39,767 bases of DNA from the NCBI GenBank assembly GCA_945906755.1, contig CAMDRJ010000007.1, positions 1-39,767 of the forward strand, given 5' to 3'. Below, in pieces: positions 30,003 through 39,767 of the stretch. This DNA is from Klebsiella pneumoniae. GTDB lineage: Bacteria > Pseudomonadota > Gammaproteobacteria > Burkholderiales > SG8-39. The first letter of the stretch is position 1. Each line of letters begins with the position of its first letter. The notes beneath the pieces are model-generated. The model was given only the letters and a program-made list of their open reading frames with translations. It did not search any database and was not told where the DNA came from. A program made the position numbers and the translations under genes.

Positions 30003-31732
30003 AAAAGCGCGAACACACACCAAGCAGAGCCGGGACGCTACCCGCGTGGCGGGCACGGGTCCTGATGGCGCTGTTCGCGGCCGGGTTTATCGCGTTGATT
30101 GGACGCGCGTTCTATCTGCAACATATGAACGAGCACTTCCTGCAAAAAGAAGGGGCTTCCCGTTATAGCCGTGTGATCGAGATGCCGGCCAATCGTGGGC
30201 GGATCCTGGATCGCAATGGCGAACCGCTCGCGGTGAGCACCCCGGTTCGATCGATTTGGGTGGTGCCAAGTGAATTCGACGCGACGCCTGCCAAGATCGG
30301 CCAGCTTGGGCGTGTGATTGATCTCCATCCGCGCGAAATTTCCAAACGCATCGCGGCGGCAGACAAGGATTTTGCTTACTTGCGCCGACAAGTCGCACCC
30401 GAAGTCGCGGAGCGTCTCGATGCGCTTGGGATGTCGGGTATTTTTCATCGGCGTGAGTACCGGCGCTATTACCCGAGCGGGGACGTCATGGCCCACTTGC
30501 TTGGCTTCACCGGCCGTGACGATATCGGCCAGGAAGGCATTGAACTCGCGTATCAAGAGCATCTTGCCGGGAAGCCCGGCAACCGGCGCGTCATCAAGGA
30601 TCGCAAGGGTCACATCATCGAGGATGTCGAAGGACTGCGTGCCGCGCACGAAGGACGCGATCTCACCCTTGCATTGGACAGTCGTATTCAGAATATTGCG
30701 TTTCGTGCGTTGCGACAGGCGGTCGCCGATCATCGTGCCGTCGGTGGCGGCATCGTGGTGATCGATGCGACCACCGGTGAAATCGTCGCATTGGCGAATG
30801 TACCCACCTACAACCCCAATAATCGCGATCATTTGCGTACCAGCGCCATGCGCAATCGCTCGGTGACGGATGCATTTGAACCGGGTTCCACGCTAAAGCC
30901 CTTCACGGTCGCTCTGGCGCTCGAGTCGGGGACGGTTACACCACAGACGCAGATCCAGACCGCGCCGGGCACCTTTGCGATTGGCTCGGCCACGATTCGC
31001 GATGCGCATCCCGCCGGTCTGCTTTCGGTTGCCGAGGTGATCCAGAAATCGAGCAACGTCGGCTCAGCAAGAATCGCATTGAATCTCACGCCCGAATCCA
31101 TGTGGACGCTCTTCAACGGGCTTGGCTTTGGCACCTCGATGCGTCTTGGCTTTCCGGGCGAGGCGACCGGCAAAGTGCGCGCCGCGAACACCTGGCGCCC
31201 GATTGAACAAGCCACCATGTCGTATGGGCATGGCATTGCGATCAGCTTGTTGCAGCTCGCGCGCGCCTATACGGTCTTCGCGCGTGACGGCGATATCGTT
31301 CCGCTGACCTTTATTCGCGAGAGCCGCAGCGCACAGGCCAAGCAAGTCATTTCACCCAAAACGGCCCATGAAGTGCGCCGGATGCTCGAGATGGCGGTGC
31401 AGAACGAGGGGACCGCACCGCGTGCGCAAGTGATGGGGTATCGCGTCGCCGGCAAAACCGGGACAGCCCGGAAGCTGGTAAACGGCGTCTATGTCGCTGA
31501 CCAACATATCGCGTCCTTCGTCGGATTTGCGCCGGTGTCCGATCCGCGTCTCATCATTGCGGTCATGATCGATGAGCCGCGCGCTGGACAGTACTACGGC
31601 GGGTTGGTGGCAGCACCCGTATTTTCGACGGTGATGGGTGGCGCGTTGCGAGCGCTTGGCGTCGTGCCGGATGCGCCGATGAAGCCGATCGAATTGCCAT
31701 CGGCAGCGATCGCACTCAAGGAATCAACATGA
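29999..31732 (+). CDS. ftsI: Peptidoglycan D,D-transpeptidase FtsI (PBP3)
   Basis: The 577-residue class B penicillin-binding protein has a cytoplasmic start, a membrane anchor at about 20-40, a pedestal domain (RGRILDRNGEPLAVS) and the transpeptidase motifs: SxxK with Ser297 (PGSTLKPF), SSN at 351-353 and KTGT at 486-489. It cross-links septal peptidoglycan with FtsW. The GTG start at 29999 overlaps the ftsL stop by 4 bp, and the 3' end overlaps murE by 4 bp. Length and motif spacing are normal. Confidence 0.97.
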   Translation: MKKREHTPSRAGTLPAWRARVLMALFAAGFIALIGRAFYLQHMNEHFLQKEGASRYSRVIEMPANRGRILDRNGEPLAVSTPVRSIWVVPSEFDATPAKIGQLGRVIDLHPREISKRIAAADKDFAYLRRQVAPEVAERLDALGMSGIFHRREYRRYYPSGDVMAHLLGFTGRDDIGQEGIELAYQEHLAGKPGNRRVIKDRKGHIIEDVEGLRAAHEGRDLTLALDSRIQNIAFRALRQAVADHRAVGGGIVVIDATTGEIVALANVPTYNPNNRDHLRTSAMRNRSVTDAFEPGSTLKPFTVALALESGTVTPQTQIQTAPGTFAIGSATIRDAHPAGLLSVAEVIQKSSNVGSARIALNLTPESMWTLFNGLGFGTSMRLGFPGEATGKVRAANTWRPIEQATMSYGHGIAISLLQLARAYTVFARDGDIVPLTFIRESRSAQAKQVISPKTAHEVRRMLEMAVQNEGTAPRAQVMGYRVAGKTGTARKLVNGVYVADQHIASFVGFAPVSDPRLIIAVMIDEPRAGQYYGGLVAAPVFSTVMGGALRALGVVPDAPMKPIELPSAAIALKEST

Positions 31733-33222
31733 GCGCGGCCGCTACCACCATTGTCCAATCGCTTGGCGCCCAACAGGTAGCAGTGAAGAGCCTCTGCGCG
31801 GATAGCCGTGCGGTGCGTCCAGGCGATGTCTTCATCGCCTATCCGGGTGTCGTCGCGGACGGCCGGGCATTTATTCCGCAAGCCATCGCGCAAGGCGCGC
31901 GTGCCGTGGTGTGGGAGCGCACGGAATTCTCTTGGAATCCAGCGTGGACGGTTCCGCATTGCGGCGTCAATGACCTACGCCATGCGCTCGGACCCTTGGC
32001 ACAAGAGGTCTATGGCCAACCCACGCGCCGTATGTGGGTGACAGGTGTGACCGGCACCAACGGCAAGACTTCGACCAGTCAATGGATCGCGCGTGCACTC
32101 AACGATGCCGGCCGCAAATGTGCGGTGATCGGGACCCTGGGGATCGGTCTACCTGATCGCCTCATCGCCAATCCGAATACGACGCCCGATCCGATTGTGC
32201 TGGCCAAAGCGATGGCGGATTTTGTGCAGGACGGCGCCCACGCCACCGCGATGGAAGTGTCATCGATCGGCCTCGATCAGGGACGCGTAGAAGGGGTGCA
32301 GTTTGCGTGTGCGGTGTTCACCAACTTGTCGCGTGATCATCTGGACTATCACAAGGACATGGCCGCCTATGCGGAAGCCAAGGCACGCCTGTTTGATTGT
32401 GCATCGCTCACCCATATCGTCACGAATCTTGATGATCAATTAGGCCGATCGCTATGTCAGCGTAGCGTGGGGCGCAAGATCACGCGGATCGGTTACACCC
32501 TGTCACCCGATCAAGCCACCAATACTCAGTGCGAAATTGTCTTGCAAGCAAGCGCGATCGAGCACGAACCGACCGGCGTGCGGTTTCACTTGCGCTCATC
32601 GATGGGTACGGCCGCGGTCACCACCCGCTTGTTTGGACGCTTTAATGTCGCCAACGTGCTGGCTGTGTGTGGCGCCTTGATCGCTGCGGGCTTGAGCTTT
32701 GAGCAGGCGGTCGCGCTACTTCGTGATCTGCCGCCGGTGGCCGGGCGCATGGAAATGCTGGGTGGGCGTGACACACCGAGCGTTATCGTCGACTACGCCC
32801 ATACGCCCGATGCATTGGAAAAAGTGTTGCATGCCGCCCGGGATGTCGCCAAAGCCAATCGTGGGCGACTGATTGTTGTCTTCGGTTGCGGTGGCGATCG
32901 CGATCGCGGCAAGCGGCCGCTGATGGGTGCGCTCGCCGCCCAGTTGGCCGATGAAATCATCGTTACCAGCGACAATCCGCGTAGCGAAGACCCGGCCGCG
33001 ATTATTCGCGAAATCGTCGCGGGCATGCCGTCGGCGGCCGCCGCAACTTGCGTTGAAGATCGAGGCGCAGCGATTCGCCAATCGCTGGCGGGGGCTCGCG
33101 CGGGCGATGTGGTGGTGCTTGCCGGTAAGGGACACGAGCCTTACCAGGAAATCGCCGGGGTACGGCGGCCATTTTCGGACTTGGTCGAGGCGCGCGCCGC
33201 TTTGGAGGCGCTCACATGCTGA
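31729..33222 (+). CDS. murE: UDP-N-acetylmuramoyl-tripeptide synthetase MurE (meso-diaminopimelate type)
   Basis: The 497-residue Mur ligase carries the ATP loop TGTNGKTS (108-115), the VDYAHTPDAL motif and GCGGDRDRGKRPLM. The DNPR sequence at about 415-418 is the motif that selects meso-diaminopimelate over lysine, so this cell has Gram-negative type peptidoglycan. It adds the third residue to UDP-MurNAc-dipeptide. The ATG overlaps the end of ftsI, and its end overlaps murF by 7 bp. Confidence 0.97.
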   Translation: MSAAATTIVQSLGAQQVAVKSLCADSRAVRPGDVFIAYPGVVADGRAFIPQAIAQGARAVVWERTEFSWNPAWTVPHCGVNDLRHALGPLAQEVYGQPTRRMWVTGVTGTNGKTSTSQWIARALNDAGRKCAVIGTLGIGLPDRLIANPNTTPDPIVLAKAMADFVQDGAHATAMEVSSIGLDQGRVEGVQFACAVFTNLSRDHLDYHKDMAAYAEAKARLFDCASLTHIVTNLDDQLGRSLCQRSVGRKITRIGYTLSPDQATNTQCEIVLQASAIEHEPTGVRFHLRSSMGTAAVTTRLFGRFNVANVLAVCGALIAAGLSFEQAVALLRDLPPVAGRMEMLGGRDTPSVIVDYAHTPDALEKVLHAARDVAKANRGRLIVVFGCGGDRDRGKRPLMGALAAQLADEIIVTSDNPRSEDPAAIIREIVAGMPSAAAATCVEDRGAAIRQSLAGARAGDVVVLAGKGHEPYQEIAGVRRPFSDLVEARAALEALTC

Positions 33223-34589
33223 CTACCCATGCGCTGGCTCAAGCTATCGGCGGTGTTGCGCACGGTGCGGATGTTCGCTTTGAATCCGTGACGACCGACA
33301 GCCGATCGATCGCGCCCCGTTCCTTGTTCATAGCGTTGCGCGGCGAACGATTCGATGGCCATACGTTCGCAAAGGCTGCGCTCGCGAACGGTGCGATCGC
33401 GGTCCTGGCGGATGCGGCTTCGCAGCTTTCCACCCAAATGCCCGAGGCGCCGGTCGTTGCGGTCGATGACACCAAGGCGGCATTGGGCCGTTTCGCCAAG
33501 TGGTGGCGGGCGCAGTTCGACCTGCCGATCATTGGCGTGGTCGGCTCGAACGGCAAGACCACCGTCAAGGAAATGATCGCCGCGATTCTGCACGCGCAGT
33601 TTGGCGATGAGCGGGTGCTGGCAACCCGCGGCAATCTGAACAACGATATTGGTCTACCGCAGACCCTTCTCGGGCTCCGCAAGAATCACCAGGTCGGCGT
33701 CATTGAGATCGGCATGAATCATCCGGGCGAGACGGCGCTGCTTGCAACCATCGCGCAGCCGACCATCGGTCTGATCAACAACGCGCAACGCGAACACCAG
33801 GAATTCATGCAAAGCGTCGCCGAGGTGGCGATCGAGCATGGTGCGTTGATCGCAGCGCTCGCGAGGGATGGAACCGCCATCATCAACGCCGATGACGCAC
33901 ATGTCGGGCAATGGCGTGCACTGGCCGGCCATCGCGTCGTGCGAAGTTTTGGTTTGCAAGATGGCGCCGATGTCACCGGAAAATTCACCGTCCAGAATGC
34001 CGAAACGCTACTTTCAATTGCGCTTCCGGAAGGTGTCGCGCAAGCCACCTTGCATATTCCCGGCCTGCACAATGTGAGCAATGCATTGGCGGCCGCGGCG
34101 GCTAGTAGCGTGGCTGGCGCCAGTCTGGCATCGATCGGTCGCGGTTTGTCGGCATTTCGCCCCGCCAAGGGCCGGCTCGAGCAATTCACCGGCGCACGTG
34201 GCGAAATGTTGATCGATGACACCTACAACGCCAATCCGGATTCGGTGCGCGCTGCAATCGACATCCTGGCTGGAATGCCTGAACCACGCATCTTGGTGCT
34301 TGGCGATATGGGCGAGGTGGGTGCGAACGGCGAAGCGTTTCACATCGAAGTGGGGCGCCATGCGCGGGAGCAAGGCGTCAACCGATTGCTTGCTTTGGGC
34401 GCGATGACGAAGGCGAGTGTCGCTTCGTTCGGATCGGGCGGTGAACACTTTTCCGACGCCAACGCGCTTATCGCGCGCATGCGCGATTTGCCGGTAAATG
34501 GCGCAACGATCCTCGTCAAAGGATCGCGTTTCATGCGCATGGAACGCGTTATCGCGCAATTGCGCAGCGGAGAATCAACATGCTCTTAG
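33216..34589 (+). CDS. murF: UDP-N-acetylmuramoyl-tripeptide-D-alanyl-D-alanine ligase MurF
   Basis: The 457-residue ligase has the TTDSR N-terminal motif, the ATP loop GSNGKTT at 110-116, the central [10 protein letters not shown] and the C-terminal [15 protein letters not shown] typical of MurF. It adds D-Ala-D-Ala to complete the cytoplasmic pentapeptide precursor. It overlaps murE upstream by 7 bp and mraY downstream by 10 bp, as expected in a coupled operon. Confidence 0.97.
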   Translation: MLTTHALAQAIGGVAHGADVRFESVTTDSRSIAPRSLFIALRGERFDGHTFAKAALANGAIAVLADAASQLSTQMPEAPVVAVDDTKAALGRFAKWWRAQFDLPIIGVVGSNGKTTVKEMIAAILHAQFGDERVLATRGNLNNDIGLPQTLLGLRKNHQVGVIEIGMNHPGETALLATIAQPTIGLINNAQREHQEFMQSVAEVAIEHGALIAALARDGTAIINADDAHVGQWRALAGHRVVRSFGLQDGADVTGKFTVQNAETLLSIALPEGVAQATLHIPGLHNVSNALAAAAASSVAGASLASIGRGLSAFRPAKGRLEQFTGARGEMLIDDTYNANPDSVRAAIDILAGMPEPRILVLGDMGEVGANGEAFHIEVGRHAREQGVNRLLALGAMTKASVASFGSGGEHFSDANALIARMRDLPVNGATILVKGSRFMRMERVIAQLRSGESTCS

Positions 34590-35734
34590 AAATCGCCCAG
34601 CTATTTGCCAAGGACATTCGCGCACTGAATGTCTTCAACTATATTTCGCTGCGTGCGGTGCTCGCGACCCTCACCGCGCTCGCGATTTCGTTGATTCTTG
34701 GGCCGATGGTGATTCGCAAACTCGCGAGCTACAAAATCGGGCAATCGGTGCGCTCCGACGGACCACAGACGCATCTGGTGAAAGCGGGCACCCCAACGAT
34801 GGGTGGTGCGTTGATCCTGCTGTCGATCGGCATCACGACGATTTTGTGGAGCGATCTTGAAAATCGCTTCGTGTGGGTGGTGCTGCTGGTCACCCTTGGG
34901 TTCGGCATCATCGGTTGGGTCGATGACTATCGCAAGGTCGTGTATCGCAATCCAAAGGGCTTGTCAGCCAAGTCGAAATTCTTCTGGCAATCGGTGATCG
35001 GCATCGTCGCCGCGGTCTACCTGGCTTTTGCGATCAACACGCCATCGACCGTCAAACTGTGGGATCTATTTCTGGCGTGGATTCAGAGCGGATTTTCGAT
35101 CGAGCTGCCGGGTAAGACCGATTTGATCGTGCCGTTCTTCAAGAACATCGCCTATCCGCTCGGCATCTTCGGTTTCATTGCACTTAGCTATTTCGTCATC
35201 GTTGGAACGTCGAACGCAGTCAATCTCACCGACGGCTTGGATGGTCTGGCCATCATGCCCGCTGTCATGATTGCCGGTGCGCTTGGAATTTTCGCGTACG
35301 TCACTGGTAGTGCGGTCTACGCAAAGTACTTGCTAATTCCGCACATCCCCGGCGCCGGTGAACTCGCGGTGTTTTGCGGTGCCTTGATCGGCGCCGGGCT
35401 TGGCTTTCTATGGTTCAACGCGTACCCCGCCGAGGTGTTCATGGGGGATGTCGGTGCGCTCGCCTTGGGTGCGGCGCTTGGCACGGTGGCGATCGTGACG
35501 CGCCAGGAGATCGTGCTGTTTGTGATGGGCGGGGTATTCGTGGCCGAAACGCTCTCGGTGATGATTCAAGTCGGCTATTTCAAGATGACGGGCGGCAAGC
35601 GGGTCTTTCGCATGGCACCACTCCATCATCATTTCGAATTGGGTGGATGGCGTGAAACCCAAGTGGTCGTTCGGTTTTGGATTATCACGATGATGTTGGT
35701 GCTCTTCGGTCTTTCCACACTGAAACTTCGATGA
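34580..35734 (+). CDS. mraY: Phospho-N-acetylmuramoyl-pentapeptide-transferase MraY
   Basis: The 384-residue polytopic membrane enzyme, about ten helices, shows [24 protein letters not shown] and APLHHHFE, the standard catalytic and substrate motifs. It transfers phospho-MurNAc-pentapeptide to undecaprenyl phosphate to make lipid I. The start ATG lies within the end of murF, and the stop overlaps the murD start by 4 bp. Confidence 0.97.
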   Translation: MLLEIAQLFAKDIRALNVFNYISLRAVLATLTALAISLILGPMVIRKLASYKIGQSVRSDGPQTHLVKAGTPTMGGALILLSIGITTILWSDLENRFVWVVLLVTLGFGIIGWVDDYRKVVYRNPKGLSAKSKFFWQSVIGIVAAVYLAFAINTPSTVKLWDLFLAWIQSGFSIELPGKTDLIVPFFKNIAYPLGIFGFIALSYFVIVGTSNAVNLTDGLDGLAIMPAVMIAGALGIFAYVTGSAVYAKYLLIPHIPGAGELAVFCGALIGAGLGFLWFNAYPAEVFMGDVGALALGAALGTVAIVTRQEIVLFVMGGVFVAETLSVMIQVGYFKMTGGKRVFRMAPLHHHFELGGWRETQVVVRFWIITMMLVLFGLSTLKLR

Positions 35735-37146
35735 GTCTCGAAGGGAAAAATGTGCTCGTGCTAGGACTCGGCGAATCCGGATTGTCGATGGCGCGCTGGG
35801 CCGCGCGAGCTGGCGCTGCTAGCGTGCGCGTGGCCGATACGCGTGCCGACCCACCTGGCCGCGCCGCGCTCGCCCAGCATGTTCCCAATGCAGAATTACG
35901 CACCGGGGCGTTTGACCGCGCAGCCTTTTCGGGCATCGATCTCGTCGCGATCAGCCCGGGTGTGCCCTCTTCCGAGCCTACCGTCCGCGATGCGAGCGCA
36001 CGCGGTGTGCCAGTGGTTGGGGATGTCGAACTCTTTGCGAACGCGATGCCGGACGTCTATCGCAATCGCGCGGCGCCAAAATTGATTGGCGTGACGGGGA
36101 CGAACGGCAAAACAACGGTTACCGCGCTGACGAATGCAACGGTCGCAGGGGGCGGGCGTCGCACTGAGGCGGCCGGGAATATCAGCCCTGCGGTGCTGAC
36201 TGCACTGATGGACTGCATGGATCGGAATGCGCTGCCCGAAGTCTGGGTCCTCGAATTGTCGAGTTACCAATTGGAGACCACCTATTCTCTTAATTTGGCC
36301 GCGGCGACGATGCTCAATCTGACCGAAGATCATCTCGATCGCTATGCAGGCCTTGATGACTATGCAGCCGCCAAGGCACGCATCTTCAACGGGGATGGCC
36401 TGCAAGTATTGAATCGTGATGATCAGATGAGTTCGGCCATGCGACGCGACCATCGTCGTGTGACCACGTTCGGCTTGGACCCATCGCTCACCGATGACGA
36501 TTTTGGTCTGCTTCGCGCGGGCGGTGACTTTCAATTGGCGCGTGGCCGCACGCCTCTTCTGGCGGCCGCGGAATTGCAGCTTGCGGGCCTTCACAATGCG
36601 GCCAATGCCTTGGCAGCGCTCGCGCTGACCAGCGAACTTGAGCTTGACCGAGCGGGCGCCCTCAATGCAATGCGCGCGTTTCGCGGCTTACCCCATCGTG
36701 TTGAGCCGGTTGCTGAAGTCGATGGCGTGCGCTATTTCAATGATTCCAAGGGAACCAATGTCGGTGCCACGATCGCCGCGCTGGATGGGTTTGCTCGACA
36801 GCTGTCGGGAACCGCGGCCCGTGTCATCCTTATTGCCGGTGGCGATGGCAAGGGGCAGAACTTCACACCCTTGCGAGACGCTCTCGGTCAGTCGGTGCGT
36901 GCCGTGATTTTGATCGGTCGTGATGGGCCGATCATCGACAAGGCTTTGGCCGGATCGAAAGTGGCTCGCATCCGGGCAGTTTCGATGGCTGACGCGATCG
37001 ATCGCGCACGCGAGGTGGCGACGCCCGGTGACATCGTTCTGCTATCGCCCGCCTGCGCGAGCTTCGATATGTTCAATCACTACAAGCATCGCGGCGAAGT
37101 ATTCAGCGCGATGGTGAAAGGCTTGCCCAATGCGCATGGCCTTTAG
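35731..37146 (+). CDS. murD: UDP-N-acetylmuramoylalanine-D-glutamate ligase MurD
   Basis: The 471-residue ligase has a Rossmann-like N-terminal domain ([16 protein letters not shown]), the ATP loop GTNGKTT (123-129), [18 protein letters not shown] and [11 protein letters not shown]. It adds D-glutamate to UDP-MurNAc-L-Ala. The ATG at 35731 overlaps the mraY stop; the open frame reaching 35677 lies inside mraY and is not used. Its end overlaps ftsW by 17 bp. Confidence 0.97.
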   Translation: MSLEGKNVLVLGLGESGLSMARWAARAGAASVRVADTRADPPGRAALAQHVPNAELRTGAFDRAAFSGIDLVAISPGVPSSEPTVRDASARGVPVVGDVELFANAMPDVYRNRAAPKLIGVTGTNGKTTVTALTNATVAGGGRRTEAAGNISPAVLTALMDCMDRNALPEVWVLELSSYQLETTYSLNLAAATMLNLTEDHLDRYAGLDDYAAAKARIFNGDGLQVLNRDDQMSSAMRRDHRRVTTFGLDPSLTDDDFGLLRAGGDFQLARGRTPLLAAAELQLAGLHNAANALAALALTSELELDRAGALNAMRAFRGLPHRVEPVAEVDGVRYFNDSKGTNVGATIAALDGFARQLSGTAARVILIAGGDGKGQNFTPLRDALGQSVRAVILIGRDGPIIDKALAGSKVARIRAVSMADAIDRAREVATPGDIVLLSPACASFDMFNHYKHRGEVFSAMVKGLPNAHGL

Positions 37147-38335
37147 CCTGCCTTGGTTCAATCTTCGCCGCGATGCGGCGCGACGCACCACGCGTGCGCC
37201 GCATGTCGTCGCCGAATTCGACATGGCATTGGTGTGGGCCGCATTGGTCTTGCTTCTTTTTGGTTTGGTCATGGTGTATTCGGCTTCGATCACAGTCGCC
37301 GAAGCGGGCAAGGCCTTTCACTATCAATCCACCTATTTCCTGGTGCGCCAATCGATCTATATCGCCCTTGGCATGCTGTGCGCGTGTCTCGCCTTCCAAA
37401 TTCCTTCCCGCACCTGGCAGGAACTCGCGCCTTGGCTCTTTATCGCGGGCGTCGTACTGCTGGTGTTGGTTTTCGTTCCTGGCATAAGTCGCCCAGTCAA
37501 TGGCGCACGGCGCTGGATCTCACTCGGTCTGGTGAATATTCAGCCGTCTGAATTTATGAAGCTCTTCGCCGTGCTGTATGCAGCGGACTTTACGGCGCGC
37601 AAAGCCTTTCAAATGCACAACTTCAGAAAAGGACTGTTGCCGCTCGCGGCCGTCATGCCCCCGGTGGGTGTGTTGTTGCTGCTCGAACCCGATTACGGCG
37701 CGACCTTCGTCATCTTTATCGTTGCGGCGGGCATCCTCTTTATCGGCGGCATGAATGCGAAGTGGTTCGTCGCGTTGATTGCGATCCTCGCGGCGGCATT
37801 TACTTTGCTGATCGCCGTGTCCTCCTATCGCTTGAATCGATTCTTAGGGTTCATGGACCCGTGGGCAGACGCATTCGGCAAGGGCTACCAATTGACGCAC
37901 TCGCTGATCGCATTCGGACGCGGCGAGTGGTTCGGGGTTGGGCTTGGCGCCAGCATCGAGAAGCATCATTACCTCACCGAGGCCCACACCGACTTTCTAC
38001 TTGCCGTGATTGCCGAGGAATTGGGATTTGTCGCGGTGGTGTCCCTCGTCATTCTCTTTGCGGTTCTCGTGATGCGCGCGTTCGTGATCGGTCGCCTCGC
38101 GGTGAGTTTCGAGCGGCCGTTCGCGTCACTCGCCGCCCAAGGCATCGGCATCTGGTTTGGCTTGCAGGCCTTCATCCATATGGGCGTCAACATGGGAATG
38201 TTGCCGACCAAGGGGCTCACGCTGCCATTCATGAGTTATGGCGGTAGCGGCACCATTGCCAATTGCATTGCGCTTGGCATCCTGATGCGCATCGATTGGG
38301 AAAATCGGCAACGCATTAGAGGGCTGCCGACATGA
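37130..38335 (+). CDS. ftsW: Lipid II polymerase FtsW (SEDS glycosyltransferase)
   Basis: The 401-residue protein has about ten membrane helices and the SEDS signatures [41 protein letters not shown] (with the key Asp) and FMSYGGSG near the C-terminus. FtsW polymerises septal glycan strands with FtsI. The ATG at 37130 is followed two codons later by another ATG, so the exact start may be 37136. It overlaps murD, and 27 bp separate it from murG. Confidence 0.96.
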   Translation: MRMAFSLPWFNLRRDAARRTTRAPHVVAEFDMALVWAALVLLLFGLVMVYSASITVAEAGKAFHYQSTYFLVRQSIYIALGMLCACLAFQIPSRTWQELAPWLFIAGVVLLVLVFVPGISRPVNGARRWISLGLVNIQPSEFMKLFAVLYAADFTARKAFQMHNFRKGLLPLAAVMPPVGVLLLLEPDYGATFVIFIVAAGILFIGGMNAKWFVALIAILAAAFTLLIAVSSYRLNRFLGFMDPWADAFGKGYQLTHSLIAFGRGEWFGVGLGASIEKHHYLTEAHTDFLLAVIAEELGFVAVVSLVILFAVLVMRAFVIGRLAVSFERPFASLAAQGIGIWFGLQAFIHMGVNMGMLPTKGLTLPFMSYGGSGTIANCIALGILMRIDWENRQRIRGLPT

Positions 38336-38362
38336 TGCATAACAAGATCATGGGGCAAGCGT

Positions 38363-39433
38363 GTGGAGCGTAATGCACAACGCACCCTACTCATCATGGC
38401 CGGTGGCACCGGTGGCCATGTCATGCCGGCGCTCGCAGTGGCCGAGGTCCTGCGTGATCGCGGTTGGCGCATCGTTTGGTTGGGCGCACCGACCGGCATG
38501 GAAGCAACGCTTGCCAGAAAGAACGGCTACGCACTCGAACCGGTCGCGTTCACCGGCCTGCGTGGCAAAGGAATGCTCGCCATGTTGTTACTACCGACTC
38601 GATTGCTTATCGCTTTCTGGCAATCGCTGCGCGCTATTCGCCGCGTTGCGCCGCAGGCCGTGCTTGGCATGGGCGGCTACATCAGCTTTCCGGGCGGGAT
38701 GATGGCTGCGCTACTCAATCGCCCATTGGTGATCCATGAGCAGAACGCCATCGCCGGCCTGGCGAATCGTGTGCTTGCGCATATTGCCGATCGCGTCCTC
38801 GTTGCATTTCCAGGTGCAATCGGCAAGGCGGTCGTTGTGGGCAATCCGGTCCGTAGCGCGATTACGTCGATCGAGGTGCCGCAGGCTCGCTATGCGCGAC
38901 GAAGCGGACCGCTGCGCTTGCTTGTCGTGGGCGGAAGTCTGGGTGCGCAGAGTCTCAACAATGCCATTCCGCAAGCGTTAGCACTGATGGATGCCACGCA
39001 GCGTCCGATCGTCAAACACCAAGCGGGCGCAAAAAATATGGATGCCTTGACTGCCAACTATCGCCAGGCAGGCGTCAGCGGCGAGCTCGTTCCATTTATC
39101 GATGACATGGCAAGTGCTTACGCCGAGGCCGATTTGATTGTCTGTCGTGCCGGCGCGATGACGGTCGCCGAAGTCGCGGCCGTCGGCGTTGCGGCGCTGT
39201 TCGTTCCGTTTCCCCTTGCGGTGGATGATCACCAGACGGCCAACGCTCGCTATCTTGTCGATGCCGGTGCGGCATTCATTGTCCAACAACGAGACCTCAC
39301 GCCGGAGCGTCTTGCCAAAGAAATGGGCGCACTGACCAGAGAAACGCTGCTCGCCATGGCGGTACGCGCGCGGATACTTGCTCGCCCCGATGCATCGACC
39401 CATGTTGCCGATATCTGCGAGGCCCTGGCATGA
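38363..39433 (+). CDS. murG: UDP-N-acetylglucosamine-N-acetylmuramyl-(pentapeptide) pyrophosphoryl-undecaprenol GlcNAc transferase MurG
   Basis: The 356-residue GT28 glycosyltransferase has the N-terminal glycine loop [30 protein letters not shown] and [14 protein letters not shown] with the UDP-GlcNAc-binding glutamate. It makes lipid II at the inner face of the membrane. A GTG at 38363 is the only start that keeps the N-terminal strand before GGTGGH; the first in-frame ATG (38396) is too late. The stop overlaps the murC start by 4 bp. Confidence 0.96.
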   Translation: MERNAQRTLLIMAGGTGGHVMPALAVAEVLRDRGWRIVWLGAPTGMEATLARKNGYALEPVAFTGLRGKGMLAMLLLPTRLLIAFWQSLRAIRRVAPQAVLGMGGYISFPGGMMAALLNRPLVIHEQNAIAGLANRVLAHIADRVLVAFPGAIGKAVVVGNPVRSAITSIEVPQARYARRSGPLRLLVVGGSLGAQSLNNAIPQALALMDATQRPIVKHQAGAKNMDALTANYRQAGVSGELVPFIDDMASAYAEADLIVCRAGAMTVAEVAAVGVAALFVPFPLAVDDHQTANARYLVDAGAAFIVQQRDLTPERLAKEMGALTRETLLAMAVRARILARPDASTHVADICEALA

Positions 39434-39767
39434 AGCACAAGGTCCGTCACATTCATTTCGTCGGCATCGGTGGGTCCGGGATGTCGGGCATCGCCGAGGT
39501 GCTGGTCAACCTTGGCTACGAGGTCAGCGGTTCGGATCTCGCGCGCAATGCGGCGACCGATCGCCTTTCTTCGTTGGGTGCGCGCGTCATGATTGGTCAT
39601 GATGCGGCTAACATTGCAAGCGCCGATGTGGTCGTCGTATCGAGTGCGGTGCGCTCAGACAATCCCGAAGTGCTAGGCGCTCGCATGAAGCGCGTGCCGA
39701 TCGTACCGCGCGCGCTGATGCTGGCCGAACTCATGCGATTGAAAAGCGGTATCGCAGTCGCTGGCAC
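39430..39767 (+). CDS. murC: UDP-N-acetylmuramate-L-alanine ligase MurC (N-terminal part, cut by window edge)
   Basis: The first 112 residues are present: [19 protein letters not shown] (UDP-binding glycine loop), [23 protein letters not shown] and the [11 protein letters not shown] motif just before the ATP loop, which begins as AVAGT at the window end. MurC adds L-alanine to UDP-MurNAc. The ATG overlaps the murG stop, continuing the operon in standard dcw order. The rest lies beyond the window. Confidence 0.95.
   Translation, partial: MKHKVRHIHFVGIGGSGMSGIAEVLVNLGYEVSGSDLARNAATDRLSSLGARVMIGHDAANIASADVVVVSSAVRSDNPEVLGARMKRVPIVPRALMLAELMRLKSGIAVAG

Noticed and set aside
1-39767. CRISPR arrays, tRNA or rRNA genes, insertion sequences, prophage
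   Set aside because: No regularly spaced direct repeats, no cloverleaf-like sequences and no transposase or integrase frames were recognised on either strand.

Overview
The window looks like a chromosomal segment of a betaproteobacterium, probably Burkholderiales-related. The reasons are a classical dcw cluster in the order mraZ-rsmH-ftsL-ftsI-murE-murF-mraY-murD-ftsW-murG-murC, a DUF6806-like protein upstream of it, two Bug-type (tripartite tricarboxylate transporter) solute receptors, an exosortase, and moderately high GC. No tRNA, rRNA, CRISPR array, phage gene or transposase was seen. Family assignments come from reading motifs and recalled family signatures, not from database searches.

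Region 1 (1-6.3 kb) holds mixed-strand catabolic genes. They are a partial hotdog acyl-CoA thioesterase, a LigA/LigB-type class III extradiol ring-cleavage dioxygenase, a D-2-hydroxyacid dehydrogenase, a family III CoA-transferase, a benzoylformate-decarboxylase-like ThDP enzyme and an RraA/HMG-CHA-type aldolase. A bidirectional hairpin terminator separates the last two.

Region 2 (6.3-9.1 kb) looks like a rearrangement scar. An exosortase lacking its last membrane segment and a membrane-anchored OmpA-like protein lacking most of its OmpA domain converge tail-to-tail and share one CTAG, which supplies both stop codons. A Gdx/SugE-type guanidinium exporter follows.

Region 3 (9.1-27.2 kb) is a long catabolic island. 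A sugar-acid dehydratase on the minus strand is divergent from sixteen co-oriented plus-strand genes. These cover the lower hydroxyquinol (3-oxoadipate) route: hydroxyquinol 1,2-dioxygenase, maleylacetate reductase and a two-subunit 3-oxoacid CoA-transferase. Interleaved are two Bug receptors, two RidA-family proteins, two beta-hydroxyacid dehydrogenases, two Gfo/Idh/MocA oxidoreductases, two amidohydrolases, an alpha/beta C-C hydrolase, a beta-propeller protein and an NTF2-like protein. A RutE-like malonic semialdehyde reductase closes the region on the minus strand. No transcription factor, oxygenase for ring hydroxylation, thiolase or TctA/TctB membrane component lies inside. A reasonable inference is uptake and degradation of an aromatic or N-containing aromatic compound through hydroxyquinol and/or an extradiol route. 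The true substrate cannot be read from sequence.

Region 4 (27.4-39.8 kb) is housekeeping: a DUF6806-like gene, then an mraZ promoter overlapping MraZ-box-like repeats, then the tightly overlapping dcw operon running off the end in murC. Several dcw genes start with GTG, and rsmH appears to start with TTG directly after an in-frame stop.
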